Positions 22,823 through 35,098 of a stretch of DNA of 64,000 nt are shown one piece after another. Under the pieces are notes generated by a model. That model searched no databases, had not been told where the DNA came from, and worked only from the letters and a program-made list of their open reading frames with translations. The DNA comes from Owenia fusiformis. Taxonomy: Eukaryota > Annelida > Polychaeta > Sabellida > Oweniidae. A program made the translations under genes and the position numbers. Within the stretch, counting starts at the first letter, position 1; the number at the start of each line of letters is the position of its first letter. The stretch is taken from positions 3,000,571-3,064,570 of the forward strand of contig CAIIXF020000011.1 in assembly GCA_903813345.2 (NCBI GenBank), in the 5' to 3' direction.

Positions 22823-23697
22823 CACTCCCCTCCATAAGTTTGGCAACCTTTTTTCCCCATTGAACTACGTGTTAAAGCCTCTTTACCTTTGAATTTTTAT
22901 ATGCTTAACCGGCGATGAAATAACTTATAATATTAATGGAAAAGTAACTTGACTTTATTTCCAATACCTCCAAATTTTCTCAATTTTTTTCCTCAATTAC
23001 AATAGGTCGACAATTGATGATAAATTTGATGAATTTTTGAAAATCGTCATTCCCATGTAATCCAATGGGAAATGGAGGGTTCGGGGCAAATCAGAAATCA
23101 GGATATCTTTTCAGTAAAAGATTCAGCAAAAAACATTTTTATATAGAAAATTGAATTGTCTAACTTTTTTTAACACTAAGTGTTTAGTTTATTTGATGAA
23201 TATTAAAGTTACAGCGCTTCAAACTCATGTTTGAAAATAATTTTTCGCCTCCTGTGTTATTTCAATGGGAGAGGTTTTTTTAAAAACAATTTTGACTTTA
23301 AAGCCCTATAACTTTGTTGAACCTGAAGAAACAAATCAATTTCTTGTTAAATAAAGTTAGCAAATTCAATTGCCTGCCTAACTCGTATTTTTTGCAAGGA
23401 TTCGGATGGATGGATATTCTGTCATATGACTTGCGGCAAACCTACCATTTCCCATTGGTTAACATGGGAATGTCGATTTTCAAAAATTCATCAAATTCAT
23501 CATCAATTTTCGACCTATTGTAATTGAGGAAAAAAATTGAGAAAATTTGGAGGTATCGGAATTAAAGTTAAATTACGTTTCCATCAATAGTATAAGTATT
23601 TTCATCGCAGGTTAAGTAAATAAAAATTCAAAGGTAAAGAGGCTTTAACACGTAGTTCAATGGGGGAAAAAGGTTGCCAAACTTATGGAGGGGAGTG
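22823..23697. mobile_element. Tc1/mariner-type MITE, about 260-bp inverted repeats
   Basis: The ends CACTCCCCTCCATAAGTTTG and inverse, flanked by TA (22821-22822 and 23698-23699), resemble Tc1 tips. The arms pair for about 260 bp. The 875-bp element has no transposase. A solo right arm of the same family lies at 529-752. Confidence 0.87.
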
Positions 23698-23966
23698 TAT
23701 ATTATAAATAATAAGGTTTCAAACACAAGGTCGTTAGACGACTACGTATGACTTCTATCGAATTCTATGGACGGTAACGTATTGTATTAGTAGTAAATTC
23801 GATATTTAGCGGTCGGTTACGTGCATGCACATCTGTCAAGTCAAGGTTGATAGATCTGATAGCCTCTTTCCATGTTATTGTTATAATGGGTAAGAATATG
23901 AATATTGCATTTTTATTAGACTCCAGATGAAATCTGGAGTCTATTGTTTTTGCCATTATTGTTTAT

Positions 23967-26900
23967 TAGACTCCAGATGAAATCTGGAGTCTATTGTTTT
24001 TGCCTCTTTTGTTTATTCTTATTAGACTCCAGATGTCAATCTGGAGTCTATTGTTTTTGCCAGTATTCTTCTTATTCTTATTCTTATTCTTATTATTCTT
24101 TAGGAGTTTTTCAATAACTATGAGGTATCCAGTAAGGACCATAATACAGTTTATTTAGGTTCAGTATCTAGTTGGTGGGAAATTGGGTCAATTTTTTATT
24201 TAGGTCAAAGGTCAAGAACTAGGTCAAATCCAGTACTTTGTCACTTTTTTCGATTTTCTCGGTCGTCCTTCAATATTTTGGATCTGTTTTTTTTTCATTG
24301 TGTTCCTCATAAAAAAGTAGAAAATCTAGGGTCGATTTAGTTTTTTGGTATCTCAAACCGATTTCGAGATATCAGTGTCCGAAAACGAGGTCCAAAAAAG
24401 TTCTCCGAATCCAATGTCCAGGATATCAGTCTTATAGGAAATTTTCTCAGGATTCCGAATCTGAAAATCAAATTTCGATCTGACTTCCGGTTCAGAAGTT
24501 ATGGCGTTTTGAAATTCAAAAATCGCTAAATTTGGTGCCCCATGTTAATTCAATGGGAAAAAATATTTTTTTGAAGTGTAAAATACGAGATAGAGACTAA
24601 GTACAGCTAAACATAATGGAAGCCCATAGAAGAAAGGGACCTCAAAACCTTCTTTTCATAAGAATTTGGACACCAAAATGCCTAGGTCAAAATCTAGGTC
24701 AAATTCAAAGTTTTTCCTTATTTTTGCGATTCTGACACTACAGATTAATTATATTCTTCGAAATTTTGTATACATGTAGCCAAGAGTGTGCTAATAGTGT
24801 TAGCCTTTTGCCGTCAGAAAGTATTTTGACCCACTTTTGAGATATGGTGTCCGAAAAGTAGGTCAAAATAAAAAATTCTCCAAATTTAACATTTGAGTTA
24901 TGAATTAAGTTTAGAATTTTCTCAGGAATCAGAATCTGCAAACCAAATTTCGATCCGACTTCAGATTCGGAAGTTATGGCATTTTGAAAGCTCACAAATC
25001 ATTAAATTTGGTGCCCCATGTTATGTCAATGGGATAAAAGATTTTTCTGAAGTGTAAAATACTAGATATAGACTAAGTACAGCTTAAAATAATGAAAGCC
25101 TATGAAAGAAGGGGACCTCGAAGGCTACCCAACTTCAAAATTTGGACACCAAAATCCCTAGGTCAAAATCTAGGTCAAATTCATAGTTTTTCCTTATTTT
25201 TGCGATTCTGACACTATATTTAAATGATTTGCTTCAAAATTTTGTATACAGGTAGGAAAGAGTGTGCTTATAGTGTTAGCTTTTTGCCGTCAGAAAGTAT
25301 TTCGACCCACTTTTAAGATATGGTGTCCGAAAAGTAGGTCAACAAAAAAAAGTTCAAATTTAACATATGAGTTATGAATTAAGGGTAGAATTTTCTCAGG
25401 AATTTGGATCCGACTTCCGGTTCCGAAGTAATGGCGTGTCCAAAAAGTAGGTCAGGAATCCGAAACTTTAAATCAAATGTAGATCCGACTTCCAGTCCGG
25501 AAGTTATGGCCTTTTGAAATTTCGGAAAATCGATCTGATGGTATCCTGATAGAAAGTCAAGAGTAGAGAAGAAAATATTGAAAAATTCATCCATCCTTCC
25601 TATCTGATCCTATCCTACCCTTCCTATCTATCCTTCCTTCGTATCCTTTCCTTCCTATCCTTCCTATCCTCTCCTATCATATCCTTTCTTCATATTCTGT
25701 TCTATCCTATTCTTCTTTCTTATTCTATCCTATCGTTCCTTCCCATTCTATCCTATACTACCTTCCTATTTTATCCATCCATCTTATTCTGGATGACTCA
25801 GCTTATTCTGGATGACTCGGCTTATTTTAGATGACTGGGCTTAAAAAAGTCTAGATCTGGAGTCTGAAATTGAACTTCGTTCAATTTCCAAAGTCTAGTT
25901 ATTCTTATTTTACTGGCCACGTTTTCTCAATAACTATAAGGTATCTTTTCAAGACTATTATATGGTCAAATAAGGTCTAGTATCTAGTTGGTGGGAAATG
26001 GGGTCAAATTTTTATCTAGGTCAAAGGTCAAGAACTAGGTCAAATCCAGTACTTTGTCACTTTTTCCCATTATCTCGGTCGTCCTTCAATATTTTTGATC
26101 CGGTTTTTTTTCATTGTGTTCCTCATAAAAAAGTAGAAAAACGCAGTCCGATTTAGATTTTTGATATCTCGAACCGATTTCGAGATATCAGTGTCCGAAA
26201 ACGAGGTCCAAAAAAAAGTTCTCCGAATCAAATGTCCATGATATTAGTCTTATAGGAAATTTTCTCAGGATTCCGAATCTGAAAACCAAATTCAAATCGG
26301 ACTTCCGGTTCGAAAGTTATGGCGTTTTGAAAGCTCAAAAATCGCTAAATTTGGTGCCAATGTTAAGTCAATGGGAAAAAATATTTTTTTGAAGTGAAAA
26401 ATACGAAATATAGACCGAGTTCTGCTATATGTAATGAAAGCCTTTAAAAGAATGGGACCTAAAAAGCCATCTAGCTTCAAAATTTGGACACCAAAATGCC
26501 TAGGTCAAAATCTAGGTCAAATTCAAAGTTTTTCCTTATTTTTGCGATTCTGACACTACAGATTAATTATATTCTTCTAAATTTTGTATACATGTAGCCA
26601 AGAGTGTGTTAATAGTGATAGCCCTTTGCCGTCAGAAAGTATTTTGCCCCACTTTTGAGATATGGTGTCCGAAAAGTAGGTCAAAATATGAAATTCTCCA
26701 AATTTAACGTTTGAGTTATGAATTAAGTATAGAATTTCCTCAGGAATCCGAATCTGCAAACTAAATTTCGATCCGACTTCCGGTTTGGAAGTTATGACAT
26801 TTTGAAAGCTCAAAAATCGCTAAATTTGGTGCCCCATGTTATGGCAATGGGAAAAAAGATTTTTTTGAAGTGTAAAATACGAGATTTAGACTAAGTACAG

Positions 26901-27786
26901 CTTAAAATAATGAAAGCCTATGAAAGAAGGGGACCTTGAAGGCTACTTAACTTCAAAATTTGGACACCAAAATCCCTAAGTCAAAATCTAGGTCAAATTC
27001 ATAGTTTATCCTTATTTTTGCGATCCTGATACTACACTTTAATTATATTCTTCGAAATTGTGTATATATGTAGCCAAGAGTGGGCTAATAGTGTAAGCCT
27101 TTTGCCGTCAGAAAGTATTTTGGCCCACTTTTGAGATATGGTGTCCGAAAAGTAGGTCAAAATAAAAAGTTTTCCAAATTGAACATATGAGTTATGAATT
27201 AAGGGTAGAATTCTGTCAGGAATCCGAATCTGCAAACCAAATGTCAATCCGACTTCCGGTTCGGAAGTTATGGTGTGTCCGAAAAGTAGGTCAAAATAAA
27301 GAGTTCTCCAAATTTAACGTATGAGTTATGAATTAAAGATAGAATTTTCTCAGGAATCCGAATCTGCAAATCAAATTTCGATCAGACTTCCTGTTCAAAA
27401 GTTATGGCATTTTGAAATTTCGAGAAAAATCGATCTGATGATAGCCTTATAGAAAGTCAAGAGAAGTGAAGAAAAAAATCGAAAAAATACCTGTCCAGTC
27501 CATTCACAGGTCCAAGTCCAGGTCTTAGTCCAAATCAGGTTCCAGTCCAGTCAAAGTCCAGGTTCAGGTCAATTCCAGTCCAGTTCCAAGGCCAGTACAG
27601 GTCCAAGTATAGTCTAAGTCCAGTCCAAGACCAGCCCAGGTTCAATCCAGTCAAGGTTCAAATCCAGTCAAGGTCCAGTCCAAGTCCAGCCAGTCCGTCC
27701 TTCCATCCGTCTGTCCATCTGTCTTTTTAAAAACCCCAGAAGAATCTGGAGTCTGAAATTGAACTTGTTCAATTTCCCAGGTCTAG
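23967..27786 (+). mobile_element. Middle copy (E2) of the nested triple insertion
   Basis: Its 5' end (23967-24022) lies inside E3 and is itself interrupted by E1; its body runs 25899-27786. It has the same 5' palindrome and the same 3' hairpin + CTAG (27783-27786), with TTAT at each outer side. Its variable tract is a GTCCAGTCCAA-type repeat (27490-27720) instead of the CCTATCCTT type in E1 and E3. It holds two internal units about 476 bp apart. Confidence 0.75.
24023..25898 (+). mobile_element. Innermost, uninterrupted copy (E1) of the nested triple insertion
   Basis: This 1876-bp copy is complete from TAGACTCCAGAT to CTAG (25895-25898). It contains a (TTCTTA)n tract near the 5' end (24065-24105), which appears to be the landing site used by each later copy. 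It has two imperfect internal units about 477 bp apart ('gcgattctgacacta' at about 24725 and 25202), a CCTATCCTT-type tract (25590-25780) and the 3' hairpin. It encodes no transposase or helicase. Confidence 0.8.
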
Positions 27787-29199
27787 TTATTATTCTTATA
27801 CTGATCACGTTTTCTCAACAACTATAAGGTATCTTTTCAAGACAATTATATGGTCAATTAAGGTTCAGTATCTAGTTGGTGGGAAATGGGGTCAAATTTT
27901 TATCTAGGTCAAAGGTCAAGAACTAGGTCAAATCTTACATTTTCAACCTTCTGTCTATTATCTTCGTCGTTATTTATCGAAACGTCTTCATCTTTTTTTC
28001 ATCATGTAGCTTAGAAACAGCCCTTTCATTAGTGTGCCATCCGTTTTTTGATTACTCTTACCGATTTTGAAATATGGCGTCCAAAAAGAAGGTCAGAACA
28101 AAAAGTTCTCCAAATTCAACATGTGAGTTATAAAATAAGTGTAGAATGATCTCAGGAATCCGAATCTGCAAACAAAATTTGAATCAGACTTCCGGTTCGG
28201 AAGTTATGGCGTTTTGAAAGCTCAAAAATTGCTAAATTTGGTGCCCATGTTAAGTCAATAGGAAAAAAGATTTTTTTGAAGTGAAAAATCTGTAATATAG
28301 AGTGAGTTCAGCTAAATATAATGAAAGCTTTTAAAAGAATGGGACCTGAAAAGCCATCTAGCTTTAAAATTTGGACACCAAAATGCCTAGGTCTAAATCT
28401 AGGTCAAATTCAAAGTTTTTTCTTATTTTTGCGATTCTGACACTACACTTTAATTATATTCTTCGAAATTGTGTATACATGTAGCCAAGAGTGTGCTAAT
28501 AGCGTTAGCCTTTTGCCGTCAGAAAGTATTTTGACCCACTTTTGAGATATGGTGTCCGAGAAGTAGGTCAAAATAAAAAGTTCTCCAAATTTAACATTTG
28601 AGTTATGAATTAAGAATAGAATTTTCTCAGAAATCCGAATCTGCAAACCAAATTTCGATCCGACTTCCGGTTCCGAAGTTATGGCGTGTCCAAAAAGTAG
28701 GTCAAAATAAAAATTCGCCAAATTTAATGTATGAGTTATGAATTAGGGGTAGAATTTTGTCAGGAATCCGAATGTTTAAATCAAATTTAGATCCGACTTC
28801 CAGTTCGGATGTTTTGGCGTTTTGAAATTTGGAAAAATCGATCTGATGGTATCCTGATAGAAAGTCAAGAGTAGAGAAGAAAATATTGAAAAATTCATCC
28901 ATCCTTCCTATCTGATCCTATCCTATCCTTCCTTCGTATCCTTTCCTTCCTATCCTCTCCTATCATATCCTTTCTTCCTATTCTGTTCTATCCTATCCTT
29001 CTTTCTTATTCTATGCTATCGTTCCTTCCCATTCTATCCTATCCTGCCTTCCTGTTTTATCCATCTATCTTATTCTGGATGATTCAGCTTATTCTGGATA
29101 ACTCAGCTTATTTTAGATGACTGGGCTTAAAAAAGTCTGGATCTGGAGTCTGAAATTGAACTTTGTTCAATTTCCCAAGTCTAGTTATATTTGTTTTCA

Positions 29200-29891
29200 G
29201 AACTCGCAAGAGACGCTCTTGTTTCAGCCTCTATAGGGCAAAGAAAAAACTGTGGCTTACTTTATTTATGAAACCAATGAAAGTGAAAAAGATAGCAATG
29301 AAGAGGCAAAAAAAAGATTTAGCATCAAGTACGGATGATTATGACAAAATTAATAACAATGAATCGGGGTTTCTTCGTCTCGTTCCAATACGGAATTTCT
29401 CGAACAGAATATATCCAGTATTGTACTTCAAATCATTCAATAACTTATAGTATTGATTCAATGGCTTTGCGTTCACGGTTAAGTTGTGAAAAATATCGCT
29501 AGCTTAAACTCTCTATAAGCTGACTGTTAGACGTTTACAAAAATGTATCTTAACTAGTTTCAAAATAATTTGACCTTCAAGCCTACTGAGATGCACGGCG
29601 TATGGTTTGAGAGTTCAAAAGGAGACATGTAAAAGGTGTAGTTTTTACTTCTGAATCAGTATTATGTTATTTTTGCCTTTGCTTCATTAAAGCTTAGTGT
29701 TATTTACGCATTTCAGTTAACAGGGATTGCAAATATTTTAGAGTTGTTCCTAATGATTCGACTGGCCACATTGACAATATGACTAATGTCTTATTTTGAC
29801 AACTAAATATATCCTCCTTTTCAAGGTATTCTGTGTTTCCTGAATTTGAGTGATGTAGGTTCTTGTTATGCCAGTGAGATGATTGAGGGCA
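29200..29891. other. No supported gene
   Basis: A short lysine-rich frame at 29163-29450 begins inside the E3 terminus and resembles no known domain. There are possible acceptor sites at 29200 and 29232 but no matching donor, so I do not call an exon. Confidence 0.3.
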
Positions 29892-30071
29892 GACCCGTAG
29901 CCAAGATTCGATTTGTTCATTTTTTGAAAAATTCCAGGGGGGGTTCACTTGAGACAATTTTGATCCAAAAATGGCCAAAACCACTAAAAAGTGCTCAGAA
30001 TGGTGAAAAACTGCATGATTTTAAAAGATTATTTTTGGCCAATCGAACCCCCCCCCCCTGGCTACGGGCCT
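29892..30071. mobile_element. Small poly-G MITE with CCCGTAGCC ends
   Basis: The ends 'gacccgtagcca' and 'tggctacgggcc' are inverted, with G and C runs just inside. It is about 180 bp and non-coding. The interior ('aaaaattccaggggg', 'aatggtgaaaa') matches the fragment at 6168-6320. Confidence 0.78.
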
Positions 30072-30613
30072 GGAGGGCAATATGTATTCTTAGGGAGTTA
30101 AATGTTAAGTATATCAACAGATGGTGTGTCTAGGTTGTAGAAGGCTAACTGAGCTTTCTGTGTATTATCAGATGAATAACGTGGTCAGACCATGTGTTGA
30201 AACTAGTAACCAATATAGGTGCAAACGTTTTGGCTTTGAACCGATTTATTTGCAAATGTTTTTTAACTCACATTGTTGATTGTACGAATGATGCTTATTT
30301 TTCTGCTAATGATAAACCATGCTTATATATTGTCGGCCAGAATTTAAATATTTTAAAAGAAAATGATTTATGACGATTTATCTGGAAGTTAAGGGAATAA
30401 TGCGCAGTAATTTTACACGATATTCATCCCTTGTTATATTGTGAACTGTAGGCTGTAAACCATGACGGCCATGACGACCGTGAACTGGTCACGAGACAAT
30501 CTTTATATAGTATCTCTTTTTGTTTGGATCTATTTGCTGATATGCTACCGTTGGTTTACGCCAGATATACCAGTCAAACCTTTGACCTTAGATACAAGTA
30601 TTCGCTATGAATA

Positions 30614-31262
30614 AAGGTCCATGTGCAGTATGGCAAGTTGTTTTAGACGGTCATATCGTTCACCATGAATACTTTCTGGCCGTGAATACAGTGTTTTTTA
30701 TAAAAACAATATGTTTTCTTTCAAGTGAAGTTCCTGTGATAGTAAAATATCAATCCAACTCTCTGAAAAAGTATGGTTTAGGACCCCATCTGGGCACTTT
30801 TTAGATTTCTAAAAAGAGGATCTTGTTATTCTCGATTTAACCATATCGAAAGTTTCTTCTACACTATATTTACAACTTCTGAAAAGGGAATTGGTATTGG
30901 AATTCTTTAAGGGTAAACACCACATATCCCATGTTATTTTCCATAGAGAAAATTCGTGCTACCTTTGAAGAAGTTGTAGACCCCTTTTTGAATAATCTTT
31001 TCATGCAATAAAAATCAGAAAAATTAGATCCCCTTTTTAGTAAATAGGTTCAACATTTTGAAAAAAATGTTGACATGGGGTCCCTATTCATAATTTTTCG
31101 AAATGTTCGATTGAAATTTTCATCATCGTGGGTTTCATATGGGTTTCATCACTTGAAACAACACATATTGTTTTAATAAAAACACTGTATTTATGCCCAG
31201 AAAGTAGTCATGGTGAAAGATATGACTGTCTAAAATCACTTGCCATACTGCACATGGACCTT
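30614..31262. mobile_element. Foldback MITE with AAGGTCC tips and TA flanks
   Basis: The tip AAGGTCCATGTGCAGTATGG and its inverse are flanked by TA. The arms pair over about 150 bp ('tttagacggtcatat', 'cagtgtttttta', 'caatatg'). The interior is non-coding. The AAGG(T/C)CC tips are shared with the large element at 44665-51727 and an orphan end near 39070. Confidence 0.8.
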
Positions 31263-31264
31263 TA

Positions 31265-33110
31265 AGCATCTAAATTATGTGATTTTAACATATCTAGGTT
31301 ACTTAATTATTCATGTTATTAAATAGCACCGCCTTTGATTATTCACTTTTTCTTTGATGTCAAAGTGGATGGAGACCAAAGTTCTTGATATTTTGAATAC
31401 TGTTTAAAAAAGCATACACTTTGGCCTTATACTCTTAGATAATTAGTACTAATTAGAGTGAAGTACTAATGAAGTACTTTTTGAATGGGGCTTGATTGAT
31501 CAGTCCAGAGCTTGAACAAAGATACATGCATATTCATTAGCCCTGACTTTATCTTACTTTGTTTGGTTTTGAATCCCGCACATTATTCACATTATTCGGC
31601 AACACCACTGTAACGTTCTATCAGTAATGTGTACCATTCGATTTTTATAATCCATTTGTCATCGTAATTTTGTGAATGTAACATAAAAAATTATTTGTTG
31701 TTTGATTTTTCGGGATGATAGAGACAGTCGCTGTGAATATAACATTTTAGTTGTAAAATCAAATATGTTAGTTATCATGTATAACCTATTACTATTAAAC
31801 CAACATGTAACTAATCCTGATTGGTCACTACATAGTAACGTGTCATAAAATAGAATTACTATTTACTGCTGAAAGTTATAATCCCTCAGATGTTGGAAGC
31901 GGGAATATACATTTGAACTATTGCCCGCTGGCGTCAGAATTGCAAATTCTATTACGCCAGGAAACGTCTGCCAATCGTCACTGCGCACGCGAAAAACAGA
32001 AAAATTGAGAAATCACACTTAGTCATGTAGTACAAACAAAAGAAAGCAGATTTGAAACAAATTATTTTTTACAAAAAAATCATTCAGTGAACTTTATCAA
32101 TTACTGACCTTTTTACCTTTGTCATTCAGCTTTTAAAGATCTGGTGGATTTATCCAAAATGTTTACAATTTTTCGCATAAGATATATAATCTCTAGAAAT
32201 ATGAATGTGATTGAAGGTATATAACGGAATTGAAATTATTGATGATTATCATAGTACCCCCTCATAAAAGTAGCCAGGGGGTATAAATGGCAATAATTCG
32301 AGGATGCTGAAAAACTACTAGACCCTATTATTTTCAGAATCAATCAGAAATGATATACTACACATAATTACATAATAATACAAATGCGATACTGTAAGCA
32401 AAAACATGGTCCAAGCTCATCCAGTACCTTATCAGTCAAAAATGAACACTAGTCATAATCTGTATAATTAGATGGGCAGAATAATGGAATATGAGACAAT
32501 ATCAAAATGGAAGTGAGTAAAAATTCAGTTTTCAGGGTTATTTTGATATTTCAAAAACAAGAAACCATAAAAAGATATGTATTATTTATTGTTAATCAGT
32601 GATTTTTGCACTGCAATGCCTACCTACATATACACTACATGATTACTCACACGACCTAAACTTCAACCTCTGATTTCTCAATATTAGCTAAAATGCAATT
32701 GTAACAATGTGGAAATAATGGGACGAAATATGGATGATATCCGATGATGGTATAATATATTTTCAGTGTAGAACAAACGTGATCAGTATAACATAATCAG
32801 AGTCAAAGCGAACTTAAACACATCGGGATGTTTGTTCAACTTAAACTAACAATACAGAAGAAGTAAATTCTACTTTAATCACTTTTTATTACTCATTCTT
32901 TTTTCAATCAACAACACTTGCCATTTGATACATTTACAACATAACTATAATTGTATTTTTTGTATATGGGAACGTTATTAGAGTGCATACATATTAGAGT
33001 GCTTTAACCCGGAATTGGCTTTTTAATCATATTGCCATCATAATGATATGAATTTTTATGATAAGGAATCATTTTCCATATTTAATAAAATATGAATATT
33101 GTTGTTATCC
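31265..33110. other. No gene or repeat recognised
   Basis: AT-rich sequence with no long ORF, inverted repeat or sequence shared with other parts of the window that I could find. Confidence 0.4.
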
Positions 33111-33116
33111 CTGTGA

Positions 33117-33299
33117 TCAGAGTGGCAAGTTTGCGGTCTTCCAGATCGCTAAAAAATTCAGTACCCTCTCATCACCTCCACCGAAGTGCTTGTACAGTGA
33201 TTGTATAATCTCTAAAGGCTTGTCTTGAAAATGCCTTGTTTCTACGGAGTTTTTGATTTTCCTGACAACAGCCTGCCTTGTGTCTCCAATTGCTACCAA
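33117..33299 (-). CDS. Unrecognised small ORF or possible terminal exon
   Basis: A 60-residue frame starting MVAIGDTRQAVV and ending IWKTANLPL-stop has balanced amino-acid composition, unlike the repeat-derived frames around it. I recognise no domain. Upstream on the minus strand there is no convincing pyrimidine-rich acceptor, so a single-exon or chance ORF is equally possible. Confidence 0.2.
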   Translation of the reverse strand: MVAIGDTRQAVVRKIKNSVETRHFQDKPLEIIQSLYKHFGGGDERVLNFLAIWKTANLPL

Positions 33300-33512
33300 T
33301 TATACTTTAACAATGCTTTGACTTTAATTTGTTGTAAATGACACATTTTTTCCGGGCGTTTCTTGGCTATGTGTGAATCTTAGAGTCTGACTTACTTTCT
33401 GACTCACTGTGACTCAATATTCTAAAAATATTCATTGAGATGCAATACAACACAATTTGTTGTGGAATTTACAACTCACCAGCATGAGAATGAATATGTC
33501 AGTCTTCCTTGA

Positions 33513-34172
33513 CAATTGATTTAGCATTTTATAGATCCATGTGGATTGAGTCATTGAAATTAAATAAATATTCAATTATCATTTAAAATGGATTCCGCGC
33601 AGCCCATGCCTTCCTTAGTTATCATGGTTACGCATAGTTGAAACGGCATTAAATGCTGTTCAATAAGAATTTAACACTTGGTAGATAATTGAATGATCAA
33701 ATGTCTGTTAAAAATGAGACTGATTAGACAATGTTAAGTATGCCTATACAATTTTATCCATTACTTTTGAATCACCACATAGTATATATATATAAAAAAG
33801 AAGAAAGTTATGATTCGATCACGCCTAACCATCTACAACGTACAGTGACAAAATATACCGTCGTACACATTAGATGTACGATGTCACTATTCTAACTGAT
33901 ATGAAGCAAAAACGATGATGTGGGTGTGGTGTAGGTTTTAAAAATTAATCTGAGGAATACTTAAGGGATTTTATATTTAATTTTATGTGTATTCGATTAG
34001 GAACACATTTACCTTTCTAATTCCGTAAAAGGATTTTCGAGCAGTGCTCGAGTTTTTTTGAAGTAAATCGAAGATTTCACACAAAAACTAACATGAAATT
34101 ATTTATGTACTCCTCAAATTAATTTTTGAAAACCACAATCAACCTACTTCATAGTTTTCGCAACAAATCAGT
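33513..34172 (+). repeat. Direct repeat copy 1 flanking the mosaic
   Basis: This 660-bp stretch is repeated at 35099-35760 with about 2% differences and a few single-base indels. It contains the left arm of the small foldback at 35404-35836 but ends before the right arm. Confidence 0.93.
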
Positions 34173-35098
34173 TTATAGTCAAAATGCGTTCAAAACGCAG
34201 TCAAACGCCCTAGTTCAGGCAGACTTAAGAAGGTATTAGAAAGTTTTATTGCTGTTTTATTAAGTATTTTCCAAGATATAGCGATTTCTTTGGGTTGACA
34301 ATATCACACAGGGAAATGACTTTGGAAAACCTGCAATACGTAAAATCTTTTAAATCACCTCTCTATATGATTCAATGTTCAAAACTTTGAAGAATCTACA
34401 ATACTGTACTCTTGTATTTGAGATACATTGTCTGAAATATATTCACAGGTGAAGTGTTCCTACTTGCACTTTTGTGACATGTAGTAGATTTTGCCTTTAA
34501 TCTTTTACAAGAACAATATTAAGTGGAGTTCACCGAACTCATCTGATCAGGTAGGTCATCAAAGGTCAAATCAATTTTTGACAGTTGGTGATAAATTGTC
34601 AATTTTCTTTCACACTAACATTCGGAAAAATGTATCATTATAATCCTGGTACCACGCACAGTATGCATTTGGGAATATGCAAAAAAAGATATTCATAAAG
34701 TAGTTTTTGATAAAATCCGTTTTTCTCTCAAATTCGTGAAGAGAACGCGATTCGCGATAACTTGGCAATTGACAGTTTTTTACCTTAATTTTTTTAATTC
34801 CCAACACGGTCAATAATGGCTCGATTTCCATAAAATAAGCATATTGGAAAGATAATTCAATATGCTATATGATTGACTATCAAACAGAGCAAAATTCATA
34901 TTTTTGCATTTTCCAGAGCATTAGAAACTAACTACGAATCAATATTTTATGAATCTCAATTTTATTGGCATCACGTTCAAACTATCATCACTTTGCCCCT
35001 CTACCCCCAATCATCTTGGTTTTTCCAAATACAAAAATCTCTTTTAATGCAAGGATATTTGAGACTTTAAGCAAAGCATCGAAACGTTAACCTGTAAC
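34173..35098 (+). repeat. Mosaic of five segments copied from 17.9-22.4 kb in permuted order
   Basis: In order the pieces match 20771-20835, 20944-20970, 21128-21221, 22213-22414 and 17931-18488. The first four keep their original order with deletions between. The last belongs upstream of them, so the order equals a circle of 17931-22414 opened between 18488 and 20771. Junctions show about 3, 1, 6 and 0 bp of microhomology. Identity to the source pieces is very high, with only scattered substitutions and one 12-bp deletion. There is no coding capacity of its own. Confidence 0.9.

Larger units (their letters stand above)
23917..29184 (+). mobile_element. Outermost copy (E3) of a nested triple insertion
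   Basis: The 5' end TAGACTCCAGAT...ATCTGGAGTCTA is at 23917-23966 and its body and 3' end resume at 27787-29184; everything between is the inserted copies E2 and E1. The 3' end has 'gaaattgaa' and 'ttcaatttc' as a hairpin, then CCAAGT and CTAG. TTAT stands on both outer sides (23913-23916 and 29185-29188). The hairpin plus CTRR terminus resembles Helitron ends, whereas TTAT on both sides could instead be a 4-bp duplication. The body is non-coding with imperfect internal units and a C/T-rich tract (28897-29060). Confidence 0.75.

Noticed and set aside
25590-29060. CRISPR-like or regularly spaced array in the C/T-rich tracts.
   Set aside because: These are simple degenerate microsatellite tracts without constant-length spacers, in a eukaryotic setting.
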